From Diplosphaera chodatii (Eukaryota > Chlorophyta > Trebouxiophyceae > Prasiolales > Stichococcaceae), in assembly GCA_032358165.1 (NCBI GenBank), contig JAALGY010000037.1:893001-957000 (forward strand): 64,000 nt of DNA, written 5' to 3'. Shown piece by piece: positions 24,612 through 37,232 of the stretch (positions are counted from its first letter, which is position 1; every line of letters begins with the position of its first letter). The position numbers and the translations under genes are program-made. The notes under the pieces are model-generated. The model was given only the letters and a program-made list of their open reading frames with translations. It had not been told where the DNA came from and searched no databases.

Positions 24612-27600
24612 CTAGGACGGCGCCTGCCCTGCTAGCACGCTCTGCAGCGTGGCCTGTTGTTTTTGGTCCATCTGGTTCACAAGGTCCTGGAACACCTGCA
24701 ATGCGCAACGGACCGACCCGACAACGTTCTAACCCCAGTCCAGTCCAATGGCCCACGGAGAAAGCGCCTCAATGCGCTGCATGCTGCACCGCAGCACAGC
24801 ATCGCACAGCAAGTTTTAGAGCGTTGCGATGCGGGGTGGCATTGCACCTGGGGCGGGAGGCCCTGGCGCATGTGCTGCAGCAGGGTGACCATTCGGCGGA
24901 GGGTGTCCTCCGAGGCCAGGTCCGTGCCGCGCGCCAGCACCACCGCCAGAATGCCCAGTATGCGCGGCAAATTCGCGTTCTGTTCCCCCAGTATCCTGTG
25001 CAGGGGGACGGCCACCGCAGCTCAGCTGTGAGATGCCGTAGAGGTGTGGCGCTGCATCTCGACTGCAGAGTGTGAAGAGCGGCTCGAGCGCGGTAGTGTC
25101 ATTCCACAACATGTACCTGCACCTGCCTCGGGCAAAGCATATAGCGAGCTGCCTGGGCAATGTCACACCAACACGCTGCATACTGGGGGCGTACCTAGGG
25201 TCGGACGCCTCAACAAGACGGACCAGCTGCTCGTGCGCCACAGCCGCCTCCAGCTCGTCTGCCGTCAGCGGCAGGGCGCCCAGCCACGCCGTCGCCACTG
25301 CATTGCCATCTATCGCGTCCCCATGGAACTCCAGCATCTGCAGCAGGATATGCAGCAATGTTGTCACTACTCCGGACTCTGCATGGATCAGACAGTGATT
25401 TGCCAGGCAGCACGTGAAGCTTTATCCAGATCTGCCGGAGGCCAGTACCTTGCCCAGTGCCGCGACAGCATTGTCCGTGGCGTTGGCATTGGTGTCGCTG
25501 TGCGCGTCTGACGCTGCTGCGATGGCGAGCAGGAGCTGGCTGGACTGCTGGGCGATGGGCCGGAAGGCGTCTGCGCGGTGCTGCGCCGCGATGCCCAGCC
25601 CGTAAACCGCTGCCTGCCTGAGGTCTGGATCCTGCAGACGGGTGCAGAATCTCGTATGAGACCACCAATCAAGTGGCAGCAACACTGTGCCTCTGTAATC
25701 GTCTGCCTGCGCACATGTTGATGTGCACTGCACCCTGTTTCTGTGGCGTGCAACATGCTCAGGTGGCCAGCCCAAACTATAATGCCCAGTCACAAATACA
25801 TCCGTATGACCATGGTGCAGCCGGCACCTTGTCCTGCGCGGCCTGCAGCAGCACGGGCAGGATCTGCGCCATGTATTTGGCGGCGCCGGCGGGCGCATGC
25901 TCCAGGATGTCGTCCATGACGATGACGCCGATGCGCCGCTCGCCCGCTGTCCTGCCGCTGCCGCCCAGCAGCTGCAGCGCAGACGCACCAGCCAGCTTGT
26001 GACCACAGCTGAAGTTTTTGTGGTCGTAGCGTGAAGTCAGCAGGCTGAGGCCTCAGGAGTACTGGAGCAAAGGCCGGTAAGCCACCATGCACAGCCCGAT
26101 GCAGGCTGCAACCTGGGTCGGTCACGAACATAGCTTGGTCGACGGGCCGCACCTGTCCTATGGCCGGCATGAGCGCCTCCACGAAGGGCATCGCGTTGTC
26201 GCCCCAGCGGCGCAGCGCAACCGCCAGCACGCTCGCCACGCCGTCCAGCACCTCCTCCTCTGCCTCGTTCTCCTCCTGCGCACAGGTGGCACCATCCAGC
26301 ACTGGGGTGGTGCAGCTCACTGTTGCAAGCGGGCGATGTCCTAGGACTTCGATGTCGAGCAGCTACGGGATGGACAACGATGCGGTGTGCGGCATTGAGC
26401 TGCGGCCGGGGCGCTGTGCAGGTAGGAGGGCAAACCCACCTCGAGGGCCTCAGCCTCCTCCTCGTCGAAGTCCTCGGCCCCCTTGCGCTGCGCGCGCTCT
26501 GACCGCCGCTCCTCGCTGGACGAGATCACCTCCTGCGGAGGAGCAGAGCAGCAGAGCGCATATCAGGCCTTGGCCATGCTGTTGCAGAGCTGACTAGCCG
26601 CACTGCTCAACCGTATGGATGACGCCACCCACACACCGTGACCAAAGGGATAGCCCATGAACGTTCGGACATAGGCGACAAAACACAAGTGGTTGCAGAG
26701 ACATGTAGGTTCGCAAGACAGCAGCGTGGAGCGACCGATGTCTGGTACGACTGGAGGGACTGCCAGACACAAGATTGCGCCCACACCTGCATCGCGCCGA
26801 GCGCCTGGCCCAGGCGCTCTTGGGACAGCAGCTCGGGCCCCGCCACGCTGATGACCTCCTCCATGGACGTCAGCATCGACACCAGCACCTCCGTGTCTGG
26901 CTCCTGCGGCACCAGGTGGCAGTCATGGTTACCCGTTTAGCGCTTCACTACATCCGTGCCTCTGACCCCCACAACACTGCCAGGAAGAGAAGCCCCAGGA
27001 TGCACACAGCAAGGTCCTCCGATCGTTTCTGGGGCAGCAGCCCATGACACCCAAGGCAAGCTGTGTGACAAGCGCTTGAGGACCTTGTGCATGGCGTCGA
27101 GCAGCGGCTGCCAGAAGAAGTCCAGCATCTGGGCGGGCATGCTGGCGTCTGGTGATGTGCCCTTCTCCACCGCAAGCGTCGCTGAGCGGAGCAGCTCTGG
27201 CATGCACTGCACCGCCGCGATCCGCACATCCTCGTGGAAGTAGAACTTCAGCAGCGGCACCATGATCTGCGTGACCTGCAGCATTGAAATCGTAAACACC
27301 GTCACACAGCTGCCTGTGCCAGGGCTGCTGACTCAGCAGCGCATGCCTGTGACCAGTGGATTCTGACGGCCTAGCCATCAGGGCGAGGCTTGCTGGCAAG
27401 CACCAGCTGCACTTGCCTGCTGCACCCAGGGCAGAAAGCCCTCCTTCAGCTCATCGGCATAGCAGCACAGCATGTTGCAGGCTGTCGACTTCTCCTCGAG
27501 CACGCTCGTGCGGATCTGGATCCGCCGGTCGCCAAGGTAGATTGTCTCAACCTGCACACAGCAGGGTTCCCTATCAACAACATGTGCCACTGGCCCCTTC

Positions 27601-30600
27601 CAAGAGGTGCAGCTTGGTAGGCTCTTGGAAGTCGTGCATATCGCAGACCAAGATGTGCAGAGTGACAACGTATGCGGTGTGCAGCAAGCAGATGCTGGGA
27701 CACACCTCATCATCGTCATTGTCGTAGTCTTCATCATCATCGCTGCCTGCATCCGTGATGTTGACATCAGGCTTCAGCTGCGCAGACTGCAGCAGCGGCG
27801 GCATGACGATCTCCATGTACGGCAGGAACTCGGGGCCCAGTGCCTTGCAGATGCGCGCCCCCGCCTGAGACGAGCACGCATGGCTCTGAGGTTCGCAAGG
27901 GGCTATGATAGAGGTGGGCCACAGCAACAGCGGCTGGGTGGCCAGGATGCGGATGCGAGGACACTGTGTGCTTGACCGGAGCAGAGCTGTGTGACAAGAA
28001 CATGACATTCACCAAAGACAGCACCTGCAGCATGTAGCCGCCGGTGGGGTCATCGGGGTCCAGCTCCTGCTGCTGCAGCGCCTGCATGAATTTCATGACC
28101 TCGTGCGCGTCGGCACGGAAGCGGTCGCGCCCCACCGCCATGCCCACCAGGCTGATGCACTCCAGCGCCTTGGCCCGCAGCAGCGCCTGCACAAACGCAT
28201 TCATGTGTTAGGCGCATAGGCTCGTCCAGGTGCCTACGATTGTTGATGTTCTGTTTGACGAGTAGCATGACTAGCGCCCCATTGCACTGAAATCAGCCTT
28301 CGCAGTGCTTGTAGTCGCATAGCCCCACCTGCTGCTTGTCCTCAGCCTTGCTGGTGAGCGCTGTGCGCAGCAGCGGCATGACCGAGTCGTAATACCGCAC
28401 GAAGGCTGCCTTGGCGCAATCCGCCACGCTGGCCAACGCCGTCAAGGCGCCCTCCTGTAAGGTTGGTCAGCCGACAGGCTCCTTCCATGACACTTACTAA
28501 TTGTGCCAGCAGCGCACAGTCGAAGATGGCCAACCCACAGCTCTTGATGAGAGCAGAGGCAGCCACTGATGGTTTAGGATTGCAGACACACCTGCACCAT
28601 GCGCTGGCCATTTTGCAGAAGCGTCATGAGCTTTGTGATCAGCGTGTCCAAATACGGTGGCAGCAGCTCCTGGTCGCAGTTCTCACTGAAGTTGACAACC
28701 GCAGCGCTGGAGTGCGCCTGCACATGCATAAGCCTGGATTCACTCAATGCTGCTGCCAAGTAGTTGATTCAGCAAGCATGCTGCACAGGAGCTGTCTCAC
28801 CCAGCACATCAGCATGTGAGCAACGAGAGCCAAAAGGCCCACCTGCACACGGGGCGCGTTGAAGTCGTCCATCACAGACATAAGGCCGGGCAGCATGGCG
28901 GCGTGCTGAGCCTGCTGCAGATCCGGACCAAGGTCCGTGCACATCTGACCCAGCGCCTGGCATGCAGCCCACCGCACATGAGCGTCCGGATCCCGCAGGC
29001 CCTGCATTTTTGCGCAGAATGTCATCAGGACCCCAGATCAGGCGCAGTGGTTCTCAATGTCTCATGACCGCCTGATCGCGTGTGCAGCTCTGCATGCCTC
29101 AGCTACAGTAGGATCAGCGTTGAAAGGGGACAGGCAACATGAGCAGATGCCAGGTGCAGGCAAGAGGACTGAGCATGTTGCAGGAGGTGAATGCGGCACA
29201 CAGTGGCTTGACAGCACTTCCAGTGCACCTGCAGGCACATGCCGACCAGGCCATCCAGGTGCCCAAGCATGGCCTTGACGCAGCCCTCCGCAATCTGTGC
29301 CAGGCAGATGAGCGCCGCGTGCCGCTGCTTCCAGTCTGACGACTGCATGTGGCCAGGGAGGATGCGCGTCACCAGCGGCATCAGCGTGTTGCCGCCCAGG
29401 CTGAGCGCCAGCCGATCCAGGCACTCCTGCGTGCACATCGCGGGACCATTAAGCACCAAGCTGTGCTTGGGCCTTTGGGCCTTTGCCGAGGCAGCAGAGG
29501 GTAGATGCAGAGCAAGCAGACCTGGCCAAACTCGTACAGCTCGCCCTCGCCCTCGTTCTCATGCTGATTGCTGTCAGCTCGGTGCCAGAGCGGGTCGTCC
29601 TGCAGGGGTGCCATGCCGTCAGCCAGCTGGCAGCGCTGAATGTATCCGTTCGAGGTGGTGCATATCGTATTCAGCACAATTCCCACCTCGATGTCCAGCA
29701 GGAACTTCAGCATGATCTGGAAGATCTGCTCCGCAAAGCTGGGCAGCTTGCGCATCATGCCGGGCGCCTTGTCGCGCGCCTCGCACAGCGTGATCAGGAA
29801 CTCCGCCGCCAGCTGGCGCGTGGCGTCGTCCAGGGGGTCCGCCCCCGCGATCTGCAGCATCGCCGCCACCACCTCCCCCAGCTGCCGCCGCATGAAGCGC
29901 GGGTGCGCCTCTGCAACCTGGACCACGCAGCACGATGGTTAACTCTCACGGCACGTCTGACCAGGTTGCCACCTCTGAATGTCGAACCCGCGGCAGATCC
30001 GCTGACAGCGCTGCACCACAGCTCCTACCTCGATGAACATCTCGAGAGCCTCCTGTGCGGCGGTCTCCTCGCCGGCATTCAGCACGTGCGCAATGGTGTT
30101 GAGCATGAGCGGCACCAGGCCCTGGAACTTATCCCTGTCACTCTGCGACTCCAGGCTCTGCAGCATGCAAGCCAAGCATCATATGCTGCAGGCAGCACAG
30201 CGGACCTGGTGAGGTGAAGTCCTCATGCTGTGTGCACAGAGCATGCTGCCATGCATATGCAGTCCAATGTACCTGGATGAATGCTGTGGCAGCCCGCATG
30301 GCTGCTAGCCGCACATCAATGGAGTCGTGTGCCAATGCCGCTTGCAGCACCTGCAAACACAGCCTTGCTGAATATTTGTCCTTGTGGAAGACATCATGGA
30401 TGTGCTACCTGGAGCCCAGCGTTCCGCACTAGGGGTATTTGGCTGCACCTGCAGCAGGGTGCCCAGGAACTGTATCAGCGTGTCCATCATGTGGCCCGCG
30501 AGCTGCGCGAAGATCAGCAGCGAGGCCTCCATCAAGCGCGGCTGCCCGCTCTGCACCGCCTGGCTCAGGAACGGCAGCAGCTCCGGCCAGCCGCTGCCGC

Positions 30601-31378
30601 CGCTGGCCAGAGTTGTGGCCGCCAGCTCTGCCACCGTGTCGCAGACCTGCAAACAGACGTGCGTGCTGAGCTGCGAGACGAGTGGGAGGTGTCTCACCTT
30701 GGACCCTCCAGCAAGCATGTGTGCTGAACAAGGGTGCACGGACATGCCTTCTTGGTAATGGACCGCATCTGCTCCTCCTTGATGCACTCCAGCAGCTCAT
30801 TGCGGACTTGGGCCTGCGAGACGCATGAGCCATGACTGAACTGCCATGCATGCACAGTGGTAGTTGGGGCGTGCACACAGCTGCCAGCATGTGCGGACCT
30901 GTACAGTTGCGCTGAGCTTGGGCCACTGCGATGGCTCATCCTTTGTCAGCACCTGCGGCAATCGCAGGTGTTCCCTTATAATGTAGTGCTGTGTGACCAC
31001 TGCAGGGGCTGTATGGGCGAGCCGTCGTGACATCCATGCACACCTTCCGCAGCAAGACGGCGCAGAAAGTACGCGAGTCTGGCTGTGGCGATCCTCTCAG
31101 AACGGCGATCAAATTGGTGACAGTGGCCTGTGGATTGTTGTCCTGCAGTAGCACGGCGAGCGCACGCGGTTACGCTGGGGCATATACCAGCTGGACAGGC
31201 GATCCAGTCGAACTTGGTGGCTCAATTGCAACCGGTACGGGTATATGCGCAATTCCACCTTGAGTTTGGTGAACAGCTGCTCTCCAGATTGCCTGGCTGC
31301 GTTTTGGGCGCTCATCAGCTGCAACACCAGCTGCTCGAAAGCAGCAGGGTCGCCAGCGAGGAGGGCCTGCTCGGCCAT
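24612..31378 (-). CDS. IPO5: Importin-5 / karyopherin beta-3 (RanBP5, Kap121 type)
   Basis: A HEAT-repeat nuclear import receptor that carries cargo such as ribosomal proteins and histones through the pore under RanGTP control. More than 20 exons follow human IPO5 in order. Exon 1 (31378-31259) begins MAEQALLAGDPAAFEQLVLQ. Then come SRTFCAVLLRK, GWPELLPFLSQAVQSG (about 30570), RHAALICLAQIAEGCVKAML (about 29300), VRWAACQALGQMCTDLGPD (about 28960), LLPPYLDTLITKLM, KALECISLVGMAVGRDRF (about 28140), the acidic DDDEDYDNDDDE (about 27730), EEKSTACNMLCCYADELKEG (about 27450), VPLLKFYFHEDVRIAAVQCM (about 27230), WGDNAMPFVEALMPAIGQ, MDDILEHAPAGAAKYMAQIL (about 25880), DLRQAAVYGLGIAAQHRAD (about 25590) and NLPRILGILAVVLARGTDL. 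The last exon, 24695-24612, ends LAGQAPS. Every expected segment is found; only exact splice sites are unrefined. It faces GH32 across a 1.46-kb divergent region. Confidence 0.95.
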
Positions 31379-31701
31379 CGTGCGCACGGTTGTGGCTGCA
31401 AACAATCAGCACCTGCGATCGCCCAATGGATCGATCAAGACGATCAGTGGCAAGCCGCAGCAACCCGTCAGCAGCGCCAGGCTTGGGAGACTGCGCGTTC
31501 GAAAGCAAGCCAATGTGCTACCACGATGCGCCAGCCGACAAACTGAACTCGGCCGTACAACTGCGCGTGGTACTTGTGCAGCCTCCGCTGACCAACAACA
31601 GCTGGTGACCACCACACGCTTGTATTCTACGCCGGGCCTAGGTCGGCAAAGTGGCACTAGGCAGCCCCATCAAAACCCTGCAAATTTCAATTAGATTTCA
31701 G

Positions 31702-31727
31702 GGGGCGGTACCCATCGGTACCGCCCC
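31702..31727. repeat. Perfect 11-bp inverted repeat with 4-nt loop
   Basis: GGGGCGGTACC and GGTACCGCCCC flank CATC, so the 26 bases can form a perfect hairpin or offer a dyad-symmetric protein site. It lies 324 bases upstream of the importin-5 start codon. The function is unknown. Confidence 0.8.
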
Positions 31728-32693
31728 GGTGCCGCCGATTTGTGACACAATTGAGGCTGCGACGGTAACGACGGTGGATACACGCTGTACACTTCATCAG
31801 GAGACACAGGCGAACAAGCGGTGGAGCAATGAGCCTGTGCTGTCCACCAGCTTACAAGCAGGACCTGCTACAGTATACTGAAGGAGGCAAACCATGCATG
31901 TACTGCATGGCAGAGCCGATGGGTGCTTCTGTTTAAACGGCCTGTGTCTGAAGGTGCGTATGTCTTGCGCACCACATCATCGGTGCTCAGCAGATTGGCA
32001 CTGTGCACCGTGCATTTCTGCCACATGGCCACCCACTACAGGGTATCCCACCGGGCGGAATCCACCCATCAATGCCCCCAGGTTAAATCTGCTTGCTAGG
32101 CACGCCACTCTGCCAGTGTATCACGACTTGTTTCACTGAGTACGTCCATAGACTACCCCGCTGACTGGGAGTGCAGTGTGCCCTAGTCAGCCGGAGAAAA
32201 TACCCAGGTTAACACAATCTCAGCGTCATGAATCCACATGACAGTCCCTCTGCGTACTTTGCCGGCAATGCTAGCACGGCACCGATACACCTCCCACGCC
32301 ACCCTCCTACATTGCCCCGGCGTTTCGTAATCTGCTCCCGCGGTCCCCGTAAACACTACAGACGCATCCCACAGGGCGAGCGCCGCGTGCGGAGTGCAGC
32401 GTGTCATTCGTAATGCATCGGCGTCGTCCATCTGATGTGCTGTGCGTTACGGAGGTCCCCGAGTCGCTCGACAGTTGTCGTGCGGCACGAATTGAAGATG
32501 TCTATCACCGTGGCAGCTGCCGATGGTCGCCGTCCGCGAGATGATACGCAAACGGGTTATATAGCCCCAGGCTGAGCGTGCATTGCCGATTGTGCCGTGC
32601 CGTGCGACTGCGTCGCCTGAAAGTGCACGTGCTGTCATCTTGCTGCCCTTCTTCCCATTTTACCCCCGGTGAATTTCTCGAACCTGGGGGCCG

Positions 32694-32703
32694 TATATAA
32701 ATA
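32694..32703 (+). promoter_or_regulatory. TATA box of GH32 gene
   Basis: TATATAAATA, in otherwise GC-rich DNA, lies 140 bases before the GH32 start codon. A start site about 30 bases downstream would give a leader of roughly 110 nt. It is the clearest TATA element in the window. Confidence 0.6.
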
Positions 32704-32842
32704 GCAGTACCTGTCTCAGCCTTTCTGACCCATAAAGCGGCGTGCCCCAATCGAAGCGGGCGTGCACGCCACACAGCGAGCTGGCCGGCCTGTTCCGCAG
32801 CGCCGCCGCTGATGTGTTCTCTCTGGACGGCCTGGCCAACCG

Positions 32843-35800
32843 ATGACGCTGGAGCTGCGGCGCGGCTGCCCTGAGTGTCGTCGCTGGTCAATTGCGGGTG
32901 TGGTCGCCTCTCGCCCGGTCCCCCAGCCAGCGCTGCGGCGCTGCCCGCGGCCGCAGATTGCCCGCGGGCCGCCCCGTAGAGCAGTCAGCCAGCTCCAGGG
33001 CGTAGCGCGGCCGCGCAGGCGCCTGCCGCAGCCGGTGAGGGTAGCCACTTCAGAGGACGCCGAACAGGAGGAGGAGGAGGAGGACTGGAGCGACGACTTT
33101 GCACTGATGCAATCGGTCGCCCAGGGGCTCCAGATCGATCCTGAGCGACCCAGCTACCATGTGCTAGCCGCGGAGGGCGGATGGCTCAACGTGAGTGCCG
33201 CCTTGACCAGGCCACCGCATGTTGTGCTGCTCAGCAGCGTGCATGTCCTGCCATTGGCCAGCACTGCCCAGCGTCTCAATGCATCCATTTGCATCATGTG
33301 GAGACAGTAGGACGCGCTTCACGGCCACACGGCGCTGCTACGCGTTTGCAATACGTGGCCAATCAACTGCTGCAGTTTGCACTGTCGGACGGCTCGCTGC
33401 TTTGCCGTGCTGTCATGCTGAAGGTCTCCATTACGGTGTGCAGGATCCCAATGGACCGATCTACCACAATGGCATGTACCACCTGTGAGTGCCTTGATGA
33501 CTTCCCCTTGCCGTCTGCGTGCCCTCTGTGTTGCCTGCTCTGCACCAATAGCCAGCCAGTGCCATCACATGACCAGGTCATCATGTTGTCCTTGTACAAC
33601 ACCATCTTGTTGCATCGGGAGGCTATGCTGCTTGCACGCAAGCCCGCTCCGCCGCTGACTGCTCGCACTGCCGATGTTTGCTAGGTTTTACCAGCATCTG
33701 ACAGAGTCCTGTGAGTGGGCCTTCGGCATCGTGTGGGGGCACGCGATCAGCCGCGACCTGGTGCACTGGCAGCACCAGCCGCCCGCGCTGCTGCCGACGC
33801 CCGGCGGCCATGACGCCGATGGCTGCTTCTCGGGCTGCTGCGTAGTGGATTCAGACGGCACGCCCACAATTCTGTACACTGGCGTACGGCTGCGCAGCAA
33901 CCCAGAGTGCGGCCCGTTGCCGCCAGTCAGCCAGGACCTGAACCTTCCCTTCGTGGAGAGCCAGCTCAGTGCAGTTCCTGTTTCAGGTGAGATCTCAGCC
34001 TTTGGTAAATGTACCAATGGCAATTGCATGTGTCTCAAAGCCCTATGAACACCGAGTGGCTGCCGTTGGTATCAAACCTGATGACCTCGTACGTTGCCCA
34101 TTCACAGGTGATGACCCAAAGCTGGTCACATGGCAGAAGGCGGAGACGCCGCTGATTGCGCTGCCGCCACCTGATATGCCGCTTGTCGGCTGGCGCGACC
34201 CCTTCATCTTCGAGGTCGGCGATGGCACACGGCCCTGGAGCATGCTGATGGGCAGCGGCCTCAAGGGCCAGGGCGGCGCCGTCATGATCTACCGCGCCGA
34301 CACTCTTCTTGGAGGTGCATGCCTCTGTTGCATTGAGGAAGGATTAGCTCGAGCTGGAGTCTAGTGTTTGCTGGCGGTCGACCTTGAGTGCATTTGGTTT
34401 ATGAGGAGTCATTTATTGCGGCAACATGCACCCATGTGGTTCTGTCTCTCACTGCAGAGTGGGAGTATGACGGCATGCTGTGCGTGGCGGCCAACACCGA
34501 CACGGGCGCAATGTGGGAGTGCCCGCTGCTGCTCGAGTTGCAGGAGCTGCCCGATGTCCTGCGGCCCCTGGGCCTTGGCAACCGTGGCGCATCCAGCCTG
34601 CGGAGTCGCTCCGAAAGCTTCAGGTCTGTGGTACTGAGTGCCAGCAATCTCACAGCAATCGACGCAACGCTGGTGGACCAGGCACTGCTGTGGCTGCAGT
34701 GTGAGTCATTAGCACCTCCGCATTCACAACCTGATGGATTCATGACCTTCTTCCAACCCTGTGCTGCCCAACAGGTCGGACCAGATGCTGTCTTCAGAGG
34801 ACAGCTCCGATGATGAGGCAGGGGACTTCCGCAGCAGCCGCTCGCGTGACGCAGCTGAGGAGGGCTTCTCAGACCCCGAGTCTGATGCAGACGAGCCCCG
34901 CAGCAGCAATGGCGCCGGCGAGCTCAGCGACAGCAAACGCGTCAGCAACCGCAGCAGCAACGGTGCCGGCGAGCCTGGCAGCAGGCATGGCGCCGGCACA
35001 TCACCGCCACAGGAGCAGCGCCTCAGGGGGGGCCAGCATCCGCAGGGGGACCACCCTCCGCAGTCAGCAGACGCCTTTGAGCACCCCGAGTCAGCTGACC
35101 CGGCAGCGCTTGCGGGGCACCCAGAGGGCGCAGAAGCGGGCCAGAGCGTTGCAGAAGGCACAGCGCCTGGCATGAATGGTGCCACTCTCAAGGTTGACGC
35201 TGCAGAAGCGGCGATGCGCACCAGTCTAGAGGGCGGCATGGCGACACGGGACAGCGTTGACGGCGCCGGCAGCATGGCCAGCACAAACAGCTCTCAGGCA
35301 GCAGCCTTCCTGCCAGTCGAGCCGCAGCGACCCAAGGTGGCGCCAGTGCCCATCTCGGTGTTTGCCCAGCAGATCAGCCAGCTTTCGCTGGATGCAGAGC
35401 CGCCGCCGCTCGCGCGTCTTCCCCGCTTTACTCATTTCCTGTGTGTTTCTCCCGATGCGCCAACAAACCCAGTGTTGTACTACTTGGGCCGTTTTGACCC
35501 TGCGGAGACCAAGTTCTTCTTGGACGGTTCCAAGGGGCCTATCCGCCTGGACCTTGGCGACATCCTGTATGCGCCCAATATTCAGACCGATGCTGAGGGC
35601 CGGCATGTGCTGTGGGGCTGGCTGCAGGAGCGGCGGGCAGCGGGCTCCTACGACTACTCAGGCTGCATGACGGTGCCGCGGCTGCTCTACCTTGAGGACG
35701 AGCGCCTCATACAGGTGCCGATCCCCGAGATCTCACAGCTGCGGACGGGACAGTCCTGGACGGTGCGGGACCAGGAGGTGCCGTGCGGCAGCCCTGTGCT

Positions 35801-36431
35801 GATTCCCGGGCCGCCCCGGCCTGCTCTGGACATCAGCATCATCCTGCACCGGGGCGACGCAGAGTCAGTGGGGCTGCTGTTCCAGTCGTGGAAGGCGGGC
35901 GGCGAGGGGAGTGCCGCCATCCTCTTCGACTTCGACCGCAACATCCTCGAGGCCGTGTTTGAGCAGGGCGGCGGCACGGAGCTCGCGACGGCGCGGGAGC
36001 TGTGGGAGGACGACGACAGCGTGCGCCGGGTGGGCGGCCCCACCGAGCTCGCGCCCGGCCAGGACACCTGCCACCTGCGCGTGCTCATGGACCACTCGTG
36101 CATCGAGGTGTTCACGGGCACCGGGGAGGTGCTGTCCACGCGCATCTACAGGGGCCACCCGCCAGAGGATGCCGACTCGGGCATCTCCTTCATCTCCTTT
36201 GGCGGCAACGCACGCATCGCTGCCGCCGATGCCTGGGAGATGGGGTCAATCTGGCGGGATGATGTGGATGCCATGGCGCCGCCAGGCAAGCAGGCTGCCA
36301 AGCTGGCGCCGCAGAAGCCTGCCAGCGTGCCTTCGGTGCGGCCAGCGCCCAGGTCGTCCCCGCAGCGCACGCCCGTGCCCGCTGCGATGGCGACGTTCCA
36401 GGCTGCAGCAGACGTTGCGGTGCCCGGCTGA
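32843..36431 (+). CDS. GH32 beta-fructofuranosidase (invertase-like) with disordered insertion
   Basis: Six exons (32843-33190, 33444-33484, 33685-33986, 34108-34314, 34458-34698, 34775-36431) join in frame to 931 residues. GH32 enzymes hydrolyse sucrose or fructans with a five-bladed propeller. All three signature motifs are present: WLNDPNG at 114-120 (nucleophile Asp117), WRDP at 259-262 (transition-state Asp261) and WECP at 319-322 (acid/base Glu320). The C-terminal beta-sandwich module ends near [20 protein letters not shown]. The 41-nt second exon starts exactly at Asp117, where plant invertase genes have their tiny DPN exon. Residues about 380-590 are an insertion rich in Ser, Glu, Gly and Asp, inside one uninterrupted exon, between the WECP strand and [12 protein letters not shown]. 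The first 70 residues are Arg/Pro/Ala-rich with hardly any acidic residue, like a plastid transit peptide, followed by an acidic run; no secretion signal is seen. Substrate (sucrose or fructan) cannot be told. Confidence 0.93.
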
Positions 36432-37232
36432 GGCCTCTGGGTGCTGCGGGGACAGCAGGGGGGACATCCAGTGGTTTGGTACCACACAGATGCTTGCCGA
36501 GGGCTGTGGGGAGGCGAATCGCCGGTTGGGAGACTTGACAGCAGGCTGGCAGGGCGGCAAGCAGCCAGCACAGGCGACTCCATCACCCAGGCGGTGTATG
36601 GCATGATCGCAGCATGGCATGATCGCAGCACCATGAACAGGCGATGGTGCAACATGGCAGCGGGCCGGCATTTTAGTCACAGGCCTCGGGCAGAATACAC
36701 GTACTCGGGGGCTGCTGCGGGCAACATATTCATGCCCTGGCAGCATGCGCGAGGCGATTCTTTCCGGCACTGACAATCTGTGAGTGACCAGCTTATGCAG
36801 AGCGGCCGAGAGAGTGGCTTTTCATCGCAGAAATGAACCCGTCCGTATATCAGCATTGTGTATGCAAAGTAGCTTGCATGTGTCTGCTTGTTTGGGGTTC
36901 CGGTTTGGTACCGGACAACGTAGGTCGACGTTGTAATGAGGCAGTCCACTGCAAGGCGCCAGCCTCGCAGCTTGCATTCAGCTTGGAGGCCCACATGCAC
37001 TGGCGAGACCACCGTGTGGCCTCCCCATCAAAGGAAAGGCCCCCAATCAAGAGATTTCGCCTTTGTTTCAGTCAGCTGACGGGTCAGTGCGCAATGCATG
37101 TCATCCTCCAGATTCACAACAATCCCACATTCATCTTGCAGTATACGGTGTGCCTGCACCAGGACGGGTCACTGCAGGCTGCGTCCCGCCGCTGCCAGTC
37201 AATCATCGAGCTTGCCTGCCACTTGAGGCTGT
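36432..37232. promoter_or_regulatory. Intergenic region between GH32 and coiled-coil gene
   Basis: About 800 bases between two plus-strand genes, holding the GH32 3' end and the next promoter. A 16-bp tandem duplication is at 36600-36630, and TGTAA occurs at 36932-36936, about 500 nt past the GH32 stop. No gene is seen. Confidence 0.5.
36600..36630. repeat. Two-copy 16-bp tandem repeat
   Basis: GGCATGATCGCAGCAT is followed directly by a second copy, GGCATGATCGCAGCA. It is likely a small slippage duplication in the GH32 3' region. Confidence 0.8.

Larger units (their letters stand above)
31379..32842. promoter_or_regulatory. Divergent importin-5 / GH32 intergenic region
   Basis: About 1.46 kb without a supported gene, transcribed away from on both sides. 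It contains a perfect 11-bp dyad at 31702-31727 and a TATA box at 32694-32703 in GH32 orientation. Small frames are present, but none shows a domain or clean splice structure. Confidence 0.6.
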
